From the NCBI GenBank assembly GCA_023238725.1, contig CM041540.1, forward strand, positions 4,966,708-5,030,707: 64,000 nucleotides of DNA, in the 5' to 3' direction. The position numbers and the translations under genes are program-made. Of this stretch, positions 23,401-38,400 are shown in pieces (positions within the stretch are counted from its first letter, which is position 1; each line of letters starts with the position of its first letter). The notes under the pieces are model-generated. The model did no database searches. It saw only the letters and a list, made by a program, of their open reading frames with translations, and was not told the DNA's origin. Source of the stretch: Scortum barcoo. Its lineage: Eukaryota > Chordata > Actinopteri > Centrarchiformes > Terapontidae.

Positions 23401-26400
23401 AAAACTCTGGGGAACATCTGATGTCTTTACTTGTGAGTTAAATCCATTCGTCTCCCGCACGCTTGTGAAACGGAAAAATAATGTCCAAGTCGACTGTTAA
23501 TCAACTCTGCACGAACAAAGCGAATCTTTGGAGACTTTGAGTCAGATGTTATTTTGTGTTTGTAACTTGATCTGTATTGATTCTGGGCTGCAGTCTTAAA
23601 TCACTACTCTTCCATTAAATGCTGCAGGCCTTCACAGTTAATAATCAATTTTAAGTTAAACCAACAGGGTCATGCTGTAAAACCACAGAGAGCTGATGTG
23701 TTAAGTTCATGTTGCTGACTGTTTCCCTTCAAAATGCAGATTCTTCGGTTTGTTGGGCGCACTTTGATTTTTCAGACTTAATAATCTCAGAAGCATCACT
23801 AGAGCATGAAATATTAAGCAAGTGAGTCATTAGGGCAAATTTACGTCATTAGTCGACCCAACGCCTCCACGCTGGAGAGGACAAGTCACAGGATTCATTC
23901 TAAAAACTCAAAACTCACTGTACTGCAGAGTTAATGATTATTTTACATCTTTAAATCGACTATAATCGGTACTTTTATAATATGATGGCTCAAATGAATC
24001 AGGAGTCCCTCATACTGACAGATCTTTATGTCTGAGCTCATTATTTGTTTTTTTATTACTGTTTTAGTTCACAGTTATTGCTTTCATAGTATAGTTTTAG
24101 TTTTCAGCAATAATGCTCCACTGTACACTAGATAGACACAGTAAGCGACTTGCTGGTGGAGACCACAAATGGAGCAAAAAGAGAGTAAAAGTTGTTTTTA
24201 TGTTCATCAGCTGGACATGATAACATTAAATTGATGGTAATATGACTGCTAGATGTGCAAATATGTAATATCAGCTTGTTTCAGCTTAAATAATTTTTTT
24301 TTTTTTTTTTTTTTCACATTTCACGTCTCTCATATTCTGCCATTCAAATATGAAGCTACAGCCAGGAGACAGTTAGCTTAGCTTAGCAGAAAGACTAGAA
24401 GCAGAGGGAAACAGCTAGCCTGATCTAATGAGCGCGTCTAATGATGAAAGCACGTTGCATATTGTTAGTTTAATCTGTATAAAATAAAAACAGATAGATG
24501 TGAGAGTGATATTATCCCATTTAACCTCTGCAAAAAAAGGAAATAAGTGTATATCCAATGTATTTTAATCCTTAATATTTGTGTTTTTCTGATTTTCTCA
24601 TGAGTTTTACAGTATTGGTGCGAACAGGCGGCTTGTCCTAATTTCAGCTGACATTTCTCCTCTTCTGCATCTCACAGTTGCTCCGTTGCCTGCAGGGCAC
24701 TTCATGTCACAAAGACACGTCTTCACGGGTAGCAGAGGAAAGTCTATAGCGCAGCAGATTGTAGTGGTTTATGGGAACTGTTGTCTGTAATGGCCTCTTT
24801 CTATTCAGCGCCCTCTTACTTGTTGTCGTACGACCTGCGCACAAGTATAAGTAAAAAAAAATGAATCGATGGGCGAATGAAGAATGTATTCAGGACATAT
24901 GGTAGCTCAGCATGCATGTGAGATAAGCAGTAAGCTGGCACCACCCCCACACTGTTAACTGTGTGTCAGACCATATAGAAATCAGAGCATTTCCCACTGT
25001 CAGATTCAAATAGATCCAGCTACGTTACTTTATAGTCTTTTGCTGCTACTTTTTTAAATTATTATTTTTCATTCAGATAAGCTGCAGTTCAGAAACATTC
25101 TTAGACATTTGTATTTATGGAACAAGGTCAAGGTCCTCACAGGCAGAGCTGTCAAAATACCTCTAATGTTATGAACAAGCTGATACTGACGGAGTGTATT
25201 TTTGAAAATGCAATCATTTTAAACACGTAACATGAAAGTAACGCCTCCTCACTGACTCAACAGAAAGAAGACGAGATGTATTTGCATTCATCATTAACCG
25301 GAGCCTTAAGAGCTCAATCAATCAATCAATAAATACACAATCATTTAATATAATAATCTGGTATTAAATTACTGTATGTGTACTATAATTAGCTTATTTT
25401 GCTGCAACTATTATATACTATGTCACTTTGCCTGAGATATCAGTTCATGTAATACACTAGTTGTGGGTTGTTTGTGCACTGCTATTATCTGTACGTATGA
25501 GTGTTGATTAAATCATATTCTATTCTTATTTCTTTTACATTCTTCATCTTTTAGCCTATTTTAGTTTGAGTTTCTGCCTGTACTCATATGTAAATTGAAT
25601 TTTCCCACGATAGAGGATTATCTTATTACAGTGTTTAACGATTGAACTTAACAAAGATCGAATTCAAATCAAAACAATATCCATTTAAATGAATTTTAAG
25701 TTTGGTGTCAGTGTTATTACAGTTAAGATTTTAAGTTATAACTTATTTCTGCTTAAGTCAGAAACATTTTTTTATATTCAGAGATATTATAACGTCTGCT
25801 GTGGTTTTGTACTGTCCAGCACTCATCCTGGTACATCTTTCTCTCCCTGTAGCCTCTGTCATAAATCAATACCTTATCCACTTGACCCAAGGATATTTCC
25901 CCCGTTGGAAATAAACACGTCCAGTTTCCATGAGCCTTGTTTTGATCCCTCACACTAGACTGAGCCGAGTCCCCTTTGTCCTCTGAGGCACACCGGCTTA
26001 TCAGCAGGCCCACAAACCTGCTCCTTTGTCTCGGTCCAGGCGGTGCAGAAATCCCTCTCTCTTTCCCTGAAGTGCAAAAATAGCTTCCGAATGAGTAACC
26101 GAGGAACACTTTTTGCATTTAAGAAGTTGATGATAAAACCGAGCAAAGCGCAATGAGTAATGGGGGAAAACGCTGAATATACCAGAAAAAAAAAATCCTC
26201 AGTGTACTCCTAATTGTAAATGCACTTACACACTCAGAAGCTGTGCTACATGCTTTTAATGCCACAGGGAATAGCAGTTATTTGATCACTGTATTGATTT
26301 CTTTCAAAGGATGAAAAATGGTTCCATCCTTGGTGCCGTACACTACTGCAATTCTCTCCAGTCAGAATCCAAAATGCCAAAATATTAGCTCTTTATCCCA

Positions 26401-29400
26401 TGCAGAGGTTAAGTATTTATTATTGGCACATGTGTATCTATCACCTTTGTCCATGACTAGATTTAATAGAAAACTGGATAAGAGAATGCAACTTATTTTC
26501 ATTATTTAGTCATTTGTTCATTATTTATGTCCATCAGCAAATATATGATACTTTTTCTAGTTACATGAGCAATTAATCATCATTTCTTTTGTCGATCAAC
26601 AAATCAAAATATCCTTTCAGCATTAAACAGCAGTTTAAACAGCAATGATTGTATCAGGGTATGTTAAGAAATCAGACATTTTATCATTTGAAGACTAAAA
26701 ATCTTACGTGAGGGAAAGAACTATTATATAATATCACTTATATATTTGTTTTGCTTTTTGTCATAAGAGTCAATAGAAGCAGATACTTCATATAAAAGCT
26801 TCACTGTTTTAAACTAAATCTTGTTAAAACACTCAGTGTCAGCCATCTCTTGTGGCTGTTTATGAGAAATCTGCTTGTGGACAGACTGAATCACTCCTCG
26901 AGTATTTTGTGTGACCTTTCTGCACACATTAGTCACTGGGTATCGAGAACGTGTTAGATCAGGGACCACAGGAAGCGTCTCCATGTGAAATCAGACAACC
27001 ATTAATGCCTAATGTGTTTCGGGCAGATTGTAAGAGAAGACAATTAATAAAAAGCATGAATACTGAGTCACGCTGCCTGCGTAATGGCGTCTTTGTTCTT
27101 TCTACTAAAGGTGGTTATTTGAAATGCAACAAGTTCTCGTCTTAAAACACAGATGACAAGCTGCGGTCACAGTTTTACCTTACAGATTTTACACACGAAG
27201 ATCGGTTCAGAGCTCCTACTCAATAAAACAAATCATTGCTTCTGTGGTCTTGATGGTAATCCTGATGACGATGTCACCGGTGTCATGATGCCACTAGGGT
27301 CATGACGTCAAGAGGGTTATGTCGGATTACACTGGAGGCTTAAGGTTTTTACTTGAAAACAATGTGTGTGTGTGTGTGTTTGTTAGAAACTTGGGATGCG
27401 GAGTTCCAATGATGTGGATGTTCAAACTAAAACACTATTGAGTATCCTTTTTTAAATTTGTTGTTTGTGAGTACGGCGACTTTATACCAGCAGTAGTCTG
27501 TTTCACACTCAAAAGCTCAACATAAAACAAGGAATCCCTGAGTCATTTGTCCATGTGGATCTAAGTGTTTTATGTATTATTTTATGTAAGCTTAGTAAAC
27601 CTCCACACTGACACACAGTTTAGCCAAAAGCAATATCAAGATGTTGCCATAAAACTAAAAAATGCTCTTGAATGCCTTCATGTGAGGTTGCCTCTGCATC
27701 AGTAGTACGAGAGTCGAGTGAGTGGGCAGTTATCCTCGAGGGGCTACAAGAGCCAACGTGGGTTACAAGTGGGCAAAACTCCAAGTGAGAGGGTTACTGG
27801 CTGGTTGCTGCACTGGTTTCGACCGGCACAATTTTAATGCTAATTTATGCTCATTGTTTTCCCTCCTTTTGTCCCGTGGCCCACGCACTTTGTCTATTTC
27901 GAGCCTGTGTGTACTTGTAACCTACATTTAATCCATTCTGGACCCGTGTGGACTTGTTAACCAGGTTGGACTTTTAGTCACCGTGACTCAGTTATCTGTT
28001 GTTCTGATCCAACCAGACAGCCGCTGGGCCCTGCCAAGCTTTTGATGTGATGTAAAGGGAGAATAAATGAAGAGTGGGCTTTAAGTGATGAGTCATGGGA
28101 GCAGGATGGTGCTGTGTTTGTATGCTCTCTTGTTTTCAGTTTTTTATGCCGTAGTAGAAAGTGTATGAGTACATTTTACACAGCGCAGTACCTTGCACTG
28201 AACAACCAGAGCTGTGAGGGGGGTCTTCTCAGCCGTCTGTCTGGCCCCCCGGCTTCGCTGCTGTCGTCCTCTTCGTCCGACCGGAGGCTCCTCTCGCTTT
28301 CCTCCAGGGACTCCCTCTCCTCCGTGGAGTCGTCGGCCGTGCTCTCGCTCCTCTCCTCTGCGTCGGCGGGCCCGTCCTTGGTGTCGGCCAGCGGGGAGCG
28401 AACCCTGGCGCTGGGGTCCCGGGCCTCCCCTCGCAGCCGCGTGATGTTTCCCTCCAGCAGGCGACGCTGGACGATGCTGTGAGGTTGCTGCGAGGAGGGA
28501 GACGAGAGAGAAATGGATGTCTCAGAGGGCAGGATTTTCCTGGCAACAAGTAGAAATGATGTCCCAAAAAAAGTAGGATCTGCTCAAGAAAAGGCTTTTA
28601 TGAAAGCTGTGATGTCTTTACTCAGTGAGGATGCATTCTTATCAAGCAAAAATGCTCCCCCAAAATATGGTTACAGGTTCTCAAATGGGAGATACTGCTG
28701 CTTTTCTTGACCTTACATCATAGTAAATGTAATATGTTTGAGTGCTGGACTGTTCGGTCGGACAAAACATCACCTTGGAGTCTGAGAAACAAGAAACAAG
28801 ATGGACATTTTTCACTGTTTTCTGCTGTTTTATAGACAAAATGATTGATCAGTTGATCGAGAACACAAACAATTATCGTATGCAGCCATACACTTTTTCT
28901 TTACTGTTCAATTATTTAACACTATTGAGTATTTACTTCAGAGAATCTCCGAAGCACTGCAGAGACAACATGAGCTGTCATATGTCCGGTAAATTCAGTA
29001 CATGTCAGAGGACAGGCGATGTCTGCCTGTCTGCCTCCCTTCACATGGTGGAAAAATATTTATAGTATAATTATATCAACAGAGCACGTCACAAATAGCT
29101 TGTGACACAAGATACATTTAATCTTAAGATATGTAGGTCGTAGTGTTAAAGGAACATGTCAGCGTAACTCTGGTGGCTCCAGATTATTGGCAATTTCAGA
29201 GAAAATGAAAAGCTTATTTTGTTTTTGTAGGTTCAGATGAAAATGATTAAAATCAGTTCAGGTTAAGTAATTTAGCAGAACTGCATCATAGCTTTTAATT
29301 CAAAGGAAAAAGTAGTTTGATTGCAGCAATTATTAGCAATCCAACATACTTGTATAAATCCATATCCTCAATGTTAGGGTGTGGAGTAGAGCTGAAATTA

Positions 29401-32400
29401 GACCATTACTCACCAAGCAAGTAAGATTAAATCATCGTCAAGAGTACAGTACTTCAAGAAGAAGTTAGTAATTTAGGTGTCAGACAAAATGACACCTTTT
29501 CCAACATCCATCAATTATGTATACCGCTTATCCTGATATAGGGTCACAGGGGACCCTACAGGACTCCAGTCATTCATATATAGAGACAGACAAACCACTT
29601 AACATTCACTTTCACACATACAGGCAAATTAGAGTCACCAGTTAACCTAATTTGATTCAAGGCACTCAAACATGTCATGAGAATAATGTGCTGTTTCTCG
29701 TCGGATCAATGCTAATGAACGGACATTAGCATTGATCGGGCTGCGTGAGAGATCATTTGTGTATGTGAATTACTAGTGCTGGATTTTGTACCCTCAAATG
29801 AATGACTCTTGCACACAATTTTCACCAGGCTTCTGATTTACAGTCCTTATCGAAATGACAGTACTGGCAATGAGAGTAAATACGGCTTTTACACACAAAA
29901 ATTACTTTGGATTACAGCCTACAACATATAGCATAATTTTTCCCATTTTACAGAGTCATTTTTGGTGTGTCAGTAAAGTACATACCTATACGTACATGCA
30001 TATACACGGGAATAAGATGTTAAGTCAGGGGAATAAAAAGACAGTACTTTTAGTGTAGATCTTTTCAAACTAATGGGTACTTTTTCTAATATTATAGGGT
30101 GTGTGAGTGAGACCGCCCTCTTCTGAAAACCTTCTGAGGGGTAATACGTACAATAGGTGTTGCCTGTGGTTTTGGCGACAGGTCTGCTCGAGTTGAAATT
30201 GTCTGACAGTTATCAGAAATTATTTCTAGATGAGTCACAGCGAAACCAATTTTCAAACCAGAAGTTATCTAACTAGCAGAGGCCATTTTAGCTGTGGATG
30301 CTGAGGTTGGGCACAGATTTAAGTGAGCGTAGCATTGGCCGTGGCATTTTCAGAGCCTTTCCTTCCCACCCCCACCCCCACAAAATAACACACACAGAGA
30401 TTTAAATTGCTAACTTCGGTGGAAAAGAAATAGCTTCCCAAACTAGCTGAAATGAAGGTCACATTGTCATACGATGAAAGCCAGTTCGAGGGACACGTCA
30501 AAACGCTCAGGTCATCATCGACAGCAGATATAAAAGGTTTTCTGGTAGCATTTGTTTTTTCAGGTGACACATGGGAGTCAGAATCAGACTTTATATTCGC
30601 CTTGGTATCTTAATAGTAGCAATAAATAGAGCAAGAGAAAAGACAAAAATAAATACTGCAAAAACCAAGGTGCAACATATTGACCCAGAAACCTGTAAAT
30701 GTCTACACTATAAGGTACAAAGAATATGCAAAGTGCAAAGATAATAATCCAAACAAAATGTGACAAAATCATTGTTTAAAGCACTTAATGCTGATGAAAA
30801 GTGTTCCTTAAGGCTCCAGAAACACTATTCCAGGACATATTTATTACAATGTATGTTACTTTTTTTTTCTGTATATTCAGTATTATTCAATGCCGCTGCG
30901 TCTTTCTTGATCAATGACAGATTTCCACTGTTTCAGAACAACATGCGGGCAGTGGCTGGCTGCTCCTTCTGGATCATATAAAAAGTAAATTGTATTTAAG
31001 CTGCCTGTTCCTCTGTAATCACATTAGTTTTGAAGGGAGCAGGTCACCCAACACCAGCAGAGTCTCTGCATTAATAAAACATAAAGTGGTCGGTTTCCTT
31101 TTAAGGATTTCTTTACGCTTAAATTACCAGGAACATTTACAAATTTACAATTCAGTAATCCAATAGATTAGATCAAGAAAACAAACTATTCCTTAATGAG
31201 AAAATGTCTTGAACTAGGCATAAAGATAGAATTATAGCTAACTAGGGGAGCTACTTAAATGTATTTTCTCTCTGCTCTCTATTTCCAAGCACATAAAAGC
31301 AACCTTTGGTTTTGTCACATCTGGATTATTGCCTCATAAATACAGTTGAGTGAAGCAGAACATCCACATGAACATCACATAGTTAAGAACAGAGCGGTGC
31401 ATCTGGTCCTAAACTGTTACTTAGACAGCAAGCTGAGACCAAACCAAGAAAAAAATCATAAAATAAGAAAATTAGTGAATGCAGCAAGTTCTCCTAAATC
31501 ACTTGTACAAGCCACTTAAGAACGAATCTTTTCGTAAGGGTGGTTCTTGCATGAAAACTAATGTGTGTTTGCACGATTTACTTTAGCAATTAGCAGGTTG
31601 GCAATAATCCCAACGTACAGCTGAGGCCAAAGGAAGTGTCTGTCAGTCGAAAGATCGCCAAAGTCATTGTGATTCGTCTTGTCTTTTTCAAATTTCATGG
31701 AAACAACTGACTGAATAACAGCATTACCAGGCAACATTGGCATCTGTGGAGCCATAAAGTCAGAGTTTAAGTGTCTTGGTTGGGTGCCAATCTCACAGAG
31801 GACATCCCCATCTGGCTACCTGTTGTTCTTGCATGCTTTGTACTACTCAGCCTCGGGTTTTCTCCTCTCTCCTCTTTCCGAATGCAACCCACAGGCCTGC
31901 AATCACTACAGTTTTACAGAAATTGCCTCATGAGCCCGCTTCACAATGTTCCTATCACAGACGACTACCCTTTAAACGTCACTGTTGATGCCGGCAAGAC
32001 CATTTCTGCTTCATGTTTTTGACCCCCATAAGATGTGCCGACATCGTGGGCCATCTTGTAAGAGATTCCTCGCGCCTTGGAGCATGATAGTATAGCGCGG
32101 AGCCTTTGAGGGCTTTGTGCAAAAAGTCTAGATGTGTAATGTCTTGTTGATGACACATTCTTGGCGTTGTGAAAGGCAGCGAGCTTCTTTTTGTCTGCGA
32201 GGGGAAACTCCATCCAGCAGATTGCGTCGCTCTGACCCCCGAGTAGGAGAAAGCTAATGCAGACAGAATGGGATGGAAAAGATAAACCCAGCTTTTCTCT
32301 TCCCTGCTTTTTTTTCTCTCTCTCTCTCTGTCACCACATTACTGGTCATTATTTGATGTTCTGCTCTGATTAACATGCGCGCAGCAATGCTAGATTTTGC

Positions 32401-35400
32401 TGTTAAAAGTACTCCTGACCGGAATATGAATGAAGACCAGAGCGGCGTCACGGGCGGACGGGCAGCGAGGAGGCAAGAGAAATATAGAAAATAAACAAGG
32501 AAAAGGCATTGGGCGCCGAAGAGACCGCGGCTTCATAGCCTTGACATGGCTGTAATAATGTCATTTCATGCCTGGACTCCCATCTGTGCAGCTGCAGCTC
32601 AATCCCACACTGCGACAGGTCAAAGAGGACTACAATGGATAAATAAATTAATAAAATACTGTAACAAGGGTTGGTTTCTACAGTAGATCTTTTGCGTAGC
32701 CCTCCCTCCATCAGTCCGCCAGGCTTCCTGCCCGAAACAACAACACTTCAAACTCTAATCACCACCGAGTTCGATTTAGCCCATTTGTTCCTCTCTGAGC
32801 TCCAGCTGTGGCCGAGCAGCTCCGAGCTATAAACAGGCTGCAATGATGGCCTCTCCTCCTCTTTACATCTCCTCCTCTCTGCTCCTCTCCTCCTCCTCGT
32901 TACTCCTCTCCTGGCCTCTTCCTCCCTCCTAATTTCTCCTCTTCTCATCTCTCTTGGTTTCCTTTGTTTTGTCATTTCTTCCCTCCTCTACATATTCTTC
33001 TCTCATTTCTCTCTCATTTTCCTTCTCCTCTCCTGTTATTTCCCTCCATTGCCCTGTATTTTTTCCTTTCTTTTTCTCCTTCCCTTTCCTTATTTCTCTT
33101 CTCCTCCTTTCCTTTCATTCCCCCTCTTCACTTCTCCCTTCCTTATTTCTTTCCTTTACCTTCTACTTGCTTTCCTCATTCTTCATTTTTACTCTCCATT
33201 TGTTTCTATCCATCCATTTTCTCTCCTCTTTCTTACCTACCCATATTTCTTTTCCCCTCCTCATTTCTCCTCTTCTCCCCTGTTGCTCCTTTTTAGTCCT
33301 TCTCTTTCCTTACATTTACAGTCCTCTCTTTTCTCATTTCTCATCTCCTCTCGTCTCCTCTCCTCATGTCCGCCTTCGCGATCAATAGAAATCAAGACCA
33401 TATTCCGCCTTCCATTGATTACATTCATTCCCCAAAGCAACGGAGAAACCCCCGAGCTATGATAAGAGTAATCCTAAAAGAAATCTTCTCCTCTCCTAAA
33501 AGAGGAGCCCTCACGCTGAGCTCCTTGACATCTGAGCCAATCAAATTTAATCAGGAGCTCCACTTAGGACCAAACTGAATTTCTTTTCTGTTGCGGTGCT
33601 CTCGACATTGACCTCTCCCTCCTCTGTTTTTGTTCTAACAAAATGCCGCACATCAGCTGGCCTCTTCCTGGACTGTTTCATTTAATAACAGTAATTATCC
33701 TCTTTTGCAAATAAAGAAAAAAACAGCTCGTTAGAGGTTGAAACCAATGACAGATAATGGTTTATGTACATCTGGTCGCATGTGAATCGGTAGAAGCGTG
33801 GAAAATATCATTTTAATTAAATTTCTTATCACGTCTGGTGGAATATTTTTTTTATTTTAGTAGACAAAGGATGAGAAGGGAGGTAATCATATCAAGCTTT
33901 TACAACAGTTTACAGAAGAAGGATTCATTTTTTTTTCTTTGAGAGATGTTTTTCCTCCCCCTGAGCTCTTGTGAGACTGCAGGGGAGGCAAAGATTGAAT
34001 CTGATAGACAATGTAATTTCAGCCATTTTTCTCGTCGAGCCTCCGATGGTTGGTGTCTGTTTTTCTCCGAAGCCCGACTGCTCCGGGGTCAGCTCGCGAG
34101 CAACTCCCGTAAGCGATGCCGAGCTGCTGGCAGATGGCGTTCGGGTTTGCCACATGTTGCCCGTCTCTGTCCCACAGTTCAGAGGTGAATTGATCTGTGC
34201 AGGCTCCACTTGATCTTTTTCTGTTTTTTAATACAGTACAGAAGGATTTTGAGCTTTGAGGCGGGAAGAGTTAAGGGAGGCACAGATAAAGGTCAATAAA
34301 GGTAAAAATGGAGGTAAATTAAGGTGCTTTAAAAACTGCAATTTGTGCCATAATTTGGTCAAATCTGAACACACAGTGGTAATCATAGTTTTAGATTCAA
34401 TGTGAGGATGTCTTTACCTCTGATTTTCCACTGTGAATAAACTTCTCTAAATCTGCTTAGAAATCACACATTTCATTTTCATTTTTCTTCTGCACCAAAA
34501 ATAATCAAGAGATAGTTGTTAGATCAACCATGGGTACACTGCAAACAGGAAGTGTTCATTTCTAATTTTGGCATACTTTTAAAGGGGCTAATTTGCCAAA
34601 ATGTTAACGTGCATAAGCTAAAAATGGGTCTGAAGATGTAGGCTACAGCACTGAAACCATGGCGGTATCCATCATGGGGATTGTAGTTCCAAAAATTAGA
34701 GGTTGAGATTAGAAAATCCATCAATATCTATATTTTCCATCTTTCTTACATTGCTAATTCAGAGGGGTTAGACAGTTTAAAACTCCTTATATATTGCACT
34801 CGCTGCAAGCTGAACTGTGTGGAGAGTCACCGTATACGATATCATGTGACACATCTCGAGGTTTTCAGCCGATTTCTCACCTCATTTCACTAACTGCTTG
34901 TTAACAGGCGGAGAAAATGCGAGCTGGCATCAATCATGTGGCCTCCTCGCGGATTACTCATTATGAAATCGAATGAAGACAGCAGGCAGCAGTGTCCCAT
35001 AAAGACTTCATCCATTATACACAGTGAAACCCGCTGTTACGCTTCATCTGACAGTGAATTGTTTCAACGATGAAGCAGCTCAGGAGGAATTGGCATCGCT
35101 GAGGTGTAATCTGTTTGTTAATTTTTCACAGCATGCAGAGTAATTCTGGACGATATTACCGAGTGCGGCTAATACAGATTGCTTTCACCATCGTTTATTA
35201 CTTAACAGAGAATTAATGGCATTGATTTAATACTGAGGCTGAAACATTATCTTCCACCTGTTCTTTTGTGTTTGAAGCTCAGGATTGCTGAAGAATATTG
35301 AATATTAACATTTACAATGGTGCAATAGATTACTTATTTCAAGTGAGTTTAATCATATGGCTGTTGAAATCCCTCACAAACACCGTCCTGCTGCCAGAAA

Positions 35401-38400
35401 TCAGTGGTGAAATAAGTATTCAGATCTTTTACTTAAGTAAAAGTAGTAATAAGACATTGAAGAAATACTCCTACAAGTAAAAGTCCTTTCTTAAGTAAAG
35501 TACATAAATATTAGCATCAAAATATACTTATAAAAAGTACCAAATGTAAAAATATCTATTGTACAGAATGGCACGTTTAAAAATAATGGATAGTATATTA
35601 TCTAATTGTATTATAAATATTGATGCATTAATGTGTTCATCACTTTAATATTGCAGCAAGTAAAGCTGGAGATTATTTTAACTAGCTAATATACTGCTGG
35701 ATAGCTTAATCTATAATTAAGCATCATAACTGATTAAAATTTTGTATTAATAATCTGAATCTGCAACATATCTAAAGCTGTCAGACAAATGCAGTGGAGT
35801 AAAAAGTAGCTCCACATCACCCCGTTGTTAATTTTGATTACTATGTATTACTACTACTACTACTGCTACTACTACTACTACTAATAATAATAAAAATAAT
35901 TAGATAATTAAGTATATGATGCAGTGGCATTACAATGACACTGGCCACTCGTCTGCCTAATGAGTACTTTTGATGTTTTTTAATACTTTTGTACTTAAGT
36001 TAAATTTAAATGCAGGACTTTATCTTGTAATAGAGTATTTCTACAGTGTGATATTGCTTCTTTTACTTCACCACTGATATAAACACATTCAGCGTCTCTT
36101 CTGGCACAAAGGGAAAGAAATTCAGGCTTAAACTGGTTCGGTTGTCTCGCTTTGTTCCTCTGTGTCTTTTCATACGTGGTCTGTTGCTGATTTTGCTGAT
36201 ATGAGTCCTGTTGTGACCCCTGAACACCAACCGGTCCAAACCAGACCTCCACCGGTGGGACAGAAACACACCTGTTAATGTGTGACACCGGCGCTCTTCC
36301 TCGTTTTCCTCTCAGTTTCTTTTTCTCTGAATTTCTCCCTCTGTGAGTCAGATTAGAGGCTAATTGCCATGTGGACTAATTATCTGACTGCAACAGGCTC
36401 CCCTCCCTCATCCAGCCAGTCACGTGAGCTTTCTAATGTCCTCTTTCTCATTCTGATGGAGGTCCCCGGCGGCTGACTTCCTGTCACACCGACCACGAGG
36501 CTCTGTAACATAAAAACTCCTTTGTGCTGAGGGACTATGTTTTATTTTGTCTGGATCCCATTAGAGAGGCTATTTGTGATGAACATGAGTGAACTAATCT
36601 GTAGAAAATTAACCAGCAACAACATTTATGATCAGTAAGTTGTTAATTCGTTGCTCGACTGAAGGATGTCTGCCAATAATACTTAAATTTTTACATTAGT
36701 GCTGATAACTTCATCACAAAGCTTTTGAGTTATTATTTTGATTTTCTCTTCCTAAATTATTTATAGAGCTCATAACCAGTTAAAGTAAATGTTTGTTGAG
36801 GTGGTGATAAAAAAAAAAAATCAAACTTACTCACTTCGTTTCATGTTTTGGAGAGTTAAATGAGAAGATCAATACTCTGATATCTTTCCGTCAAATATGA
36901 AGCTAGAGAGAGCACTAAGTTAGCTTAGCTTAGCATAATGACTGGAAACAGGGGGAAACAGCTAGCCTGGCTTGTCCGAAGGTAAAAGAAATCTGCTGAC
37001 TGCTGAGACTAGAACGTAAATATTTTCCAGAATCTTTTAACTATTTCTTTCAAAAAAAAGGCAAAATGTAGTTATTTTGAGAATTGAGATTTTATAAATG
37101 TGAAATTTTGGATAACAACCACTCAGTAAATTATCCGAATTGCTATTTCCAGTTTCTCAAATGTGATGGTTCACTTGATTTGTCAGTTTTATCTCATTGT
37201 AAATTGAATATCTCTGTGGTTTAGTTTTTTATACAAAACAAGCAACCATGACTACTTGTGTGGTCATTTTTTATATTTATATAAACAGATATTAAAAGCC
37301 AAATTAGTTGCAGTCCTAGTCGACCTACTTTTTTTCCAAAACCACATGCAGTTTTATTTTGTAAATGCTCACCTGCACGAAAATTATCATTATTTCCTGT
37401 TTCAAATCTTGCTTCTTCATATATACCTTCACAAATCTGCTTTCATTGATCATAATTTAGGAAGTACTTCGGCAGCTGAGATGTCATGTGGCACACCTGC
37501 CCGTACCCAACAAATAAACAAAATCACTCTTCTTCTCTTACTTCCTGTCTGAGTATCACGCGTTCTCCCCTCCTCTGTTGTCGGGGGTTGTTTTGTCGTT
37601 TTTGTTTGTGTCGGGTATTTTTATCCTCCTGTCGTCCTACACGGCACCGAGGGAGCAGCTGAGGGAGACTGTTGCCGCCCATCCACAGCTCCAGATGACA
37701 CAGAGAGAGACAGGCTCACGCTAATCTCTCTCCAGCCCACCTAATTGTCCCGGAGCTAATGATAAAGTCTTCATCTGCACCAATTTAGCGGTTTGTTTTG
37801 GAGGGAACGGGCTCGGGAAGGGGCGCATTCCCATGTTTGCTTGTCACTTTGAAGTCGGGATGCACATGCATATTTAAAAAAAAAAAATTTCCAGGATGAG
37901 ATGGACTGTCCACCATCTGCCCGTGCAAATTCATGACTTTTTAAAAAGGGCAGGAGATCACTAAGTTCACAAAAAACCTCTCCACACTGATTTATCCATA
38001 TTTTAGAAAAGTCAGGGTTTTATTCAGCTTAAAGGACCGGGATGTTGGATTTGCCCCTCACAGCACTCACAATATTCATGAGAACTTAAAGTATTTTTTC
38101 CTCAGCTTATATATTTTAATGAACTTGATATCCAACTAAAGTTATATAAAAATAATCTATAGAAATCTGCATCCTGCATGTTTCTAGTGAAGCGGCATGT
38201 CTGCACAACTGCTGAGCCCTGCAAATAAGCACGAGTGAATTTTAAACCTCACCAAAACTTTGCTCTGCCCTCCATAAGCTGACTTAAAGCTATTAAAGAG
38301 AAGATAATAATGTTGAACAGAACATGATGCTGTGATATTGTTGCGCCAAGCACTGATACACAGACTTTTAAAAAGTAGCTATTGTTTGAATGGAGGAAAC

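Noticed and set aside
28114..28567. Frames of 76-122 codons on both strands, Ser- or Arg-rich
   Set aside because: They are shadows of the GC-rich NRIP2 exon 2.
32954..33462. Overlapping plus-strand frames of 110-144 codons, Ser/Phe/Leu/Pro-rich
   Set aside because: They are translations of the polypyrimidine tract; three overlapping frames are open for the same trivial reason.
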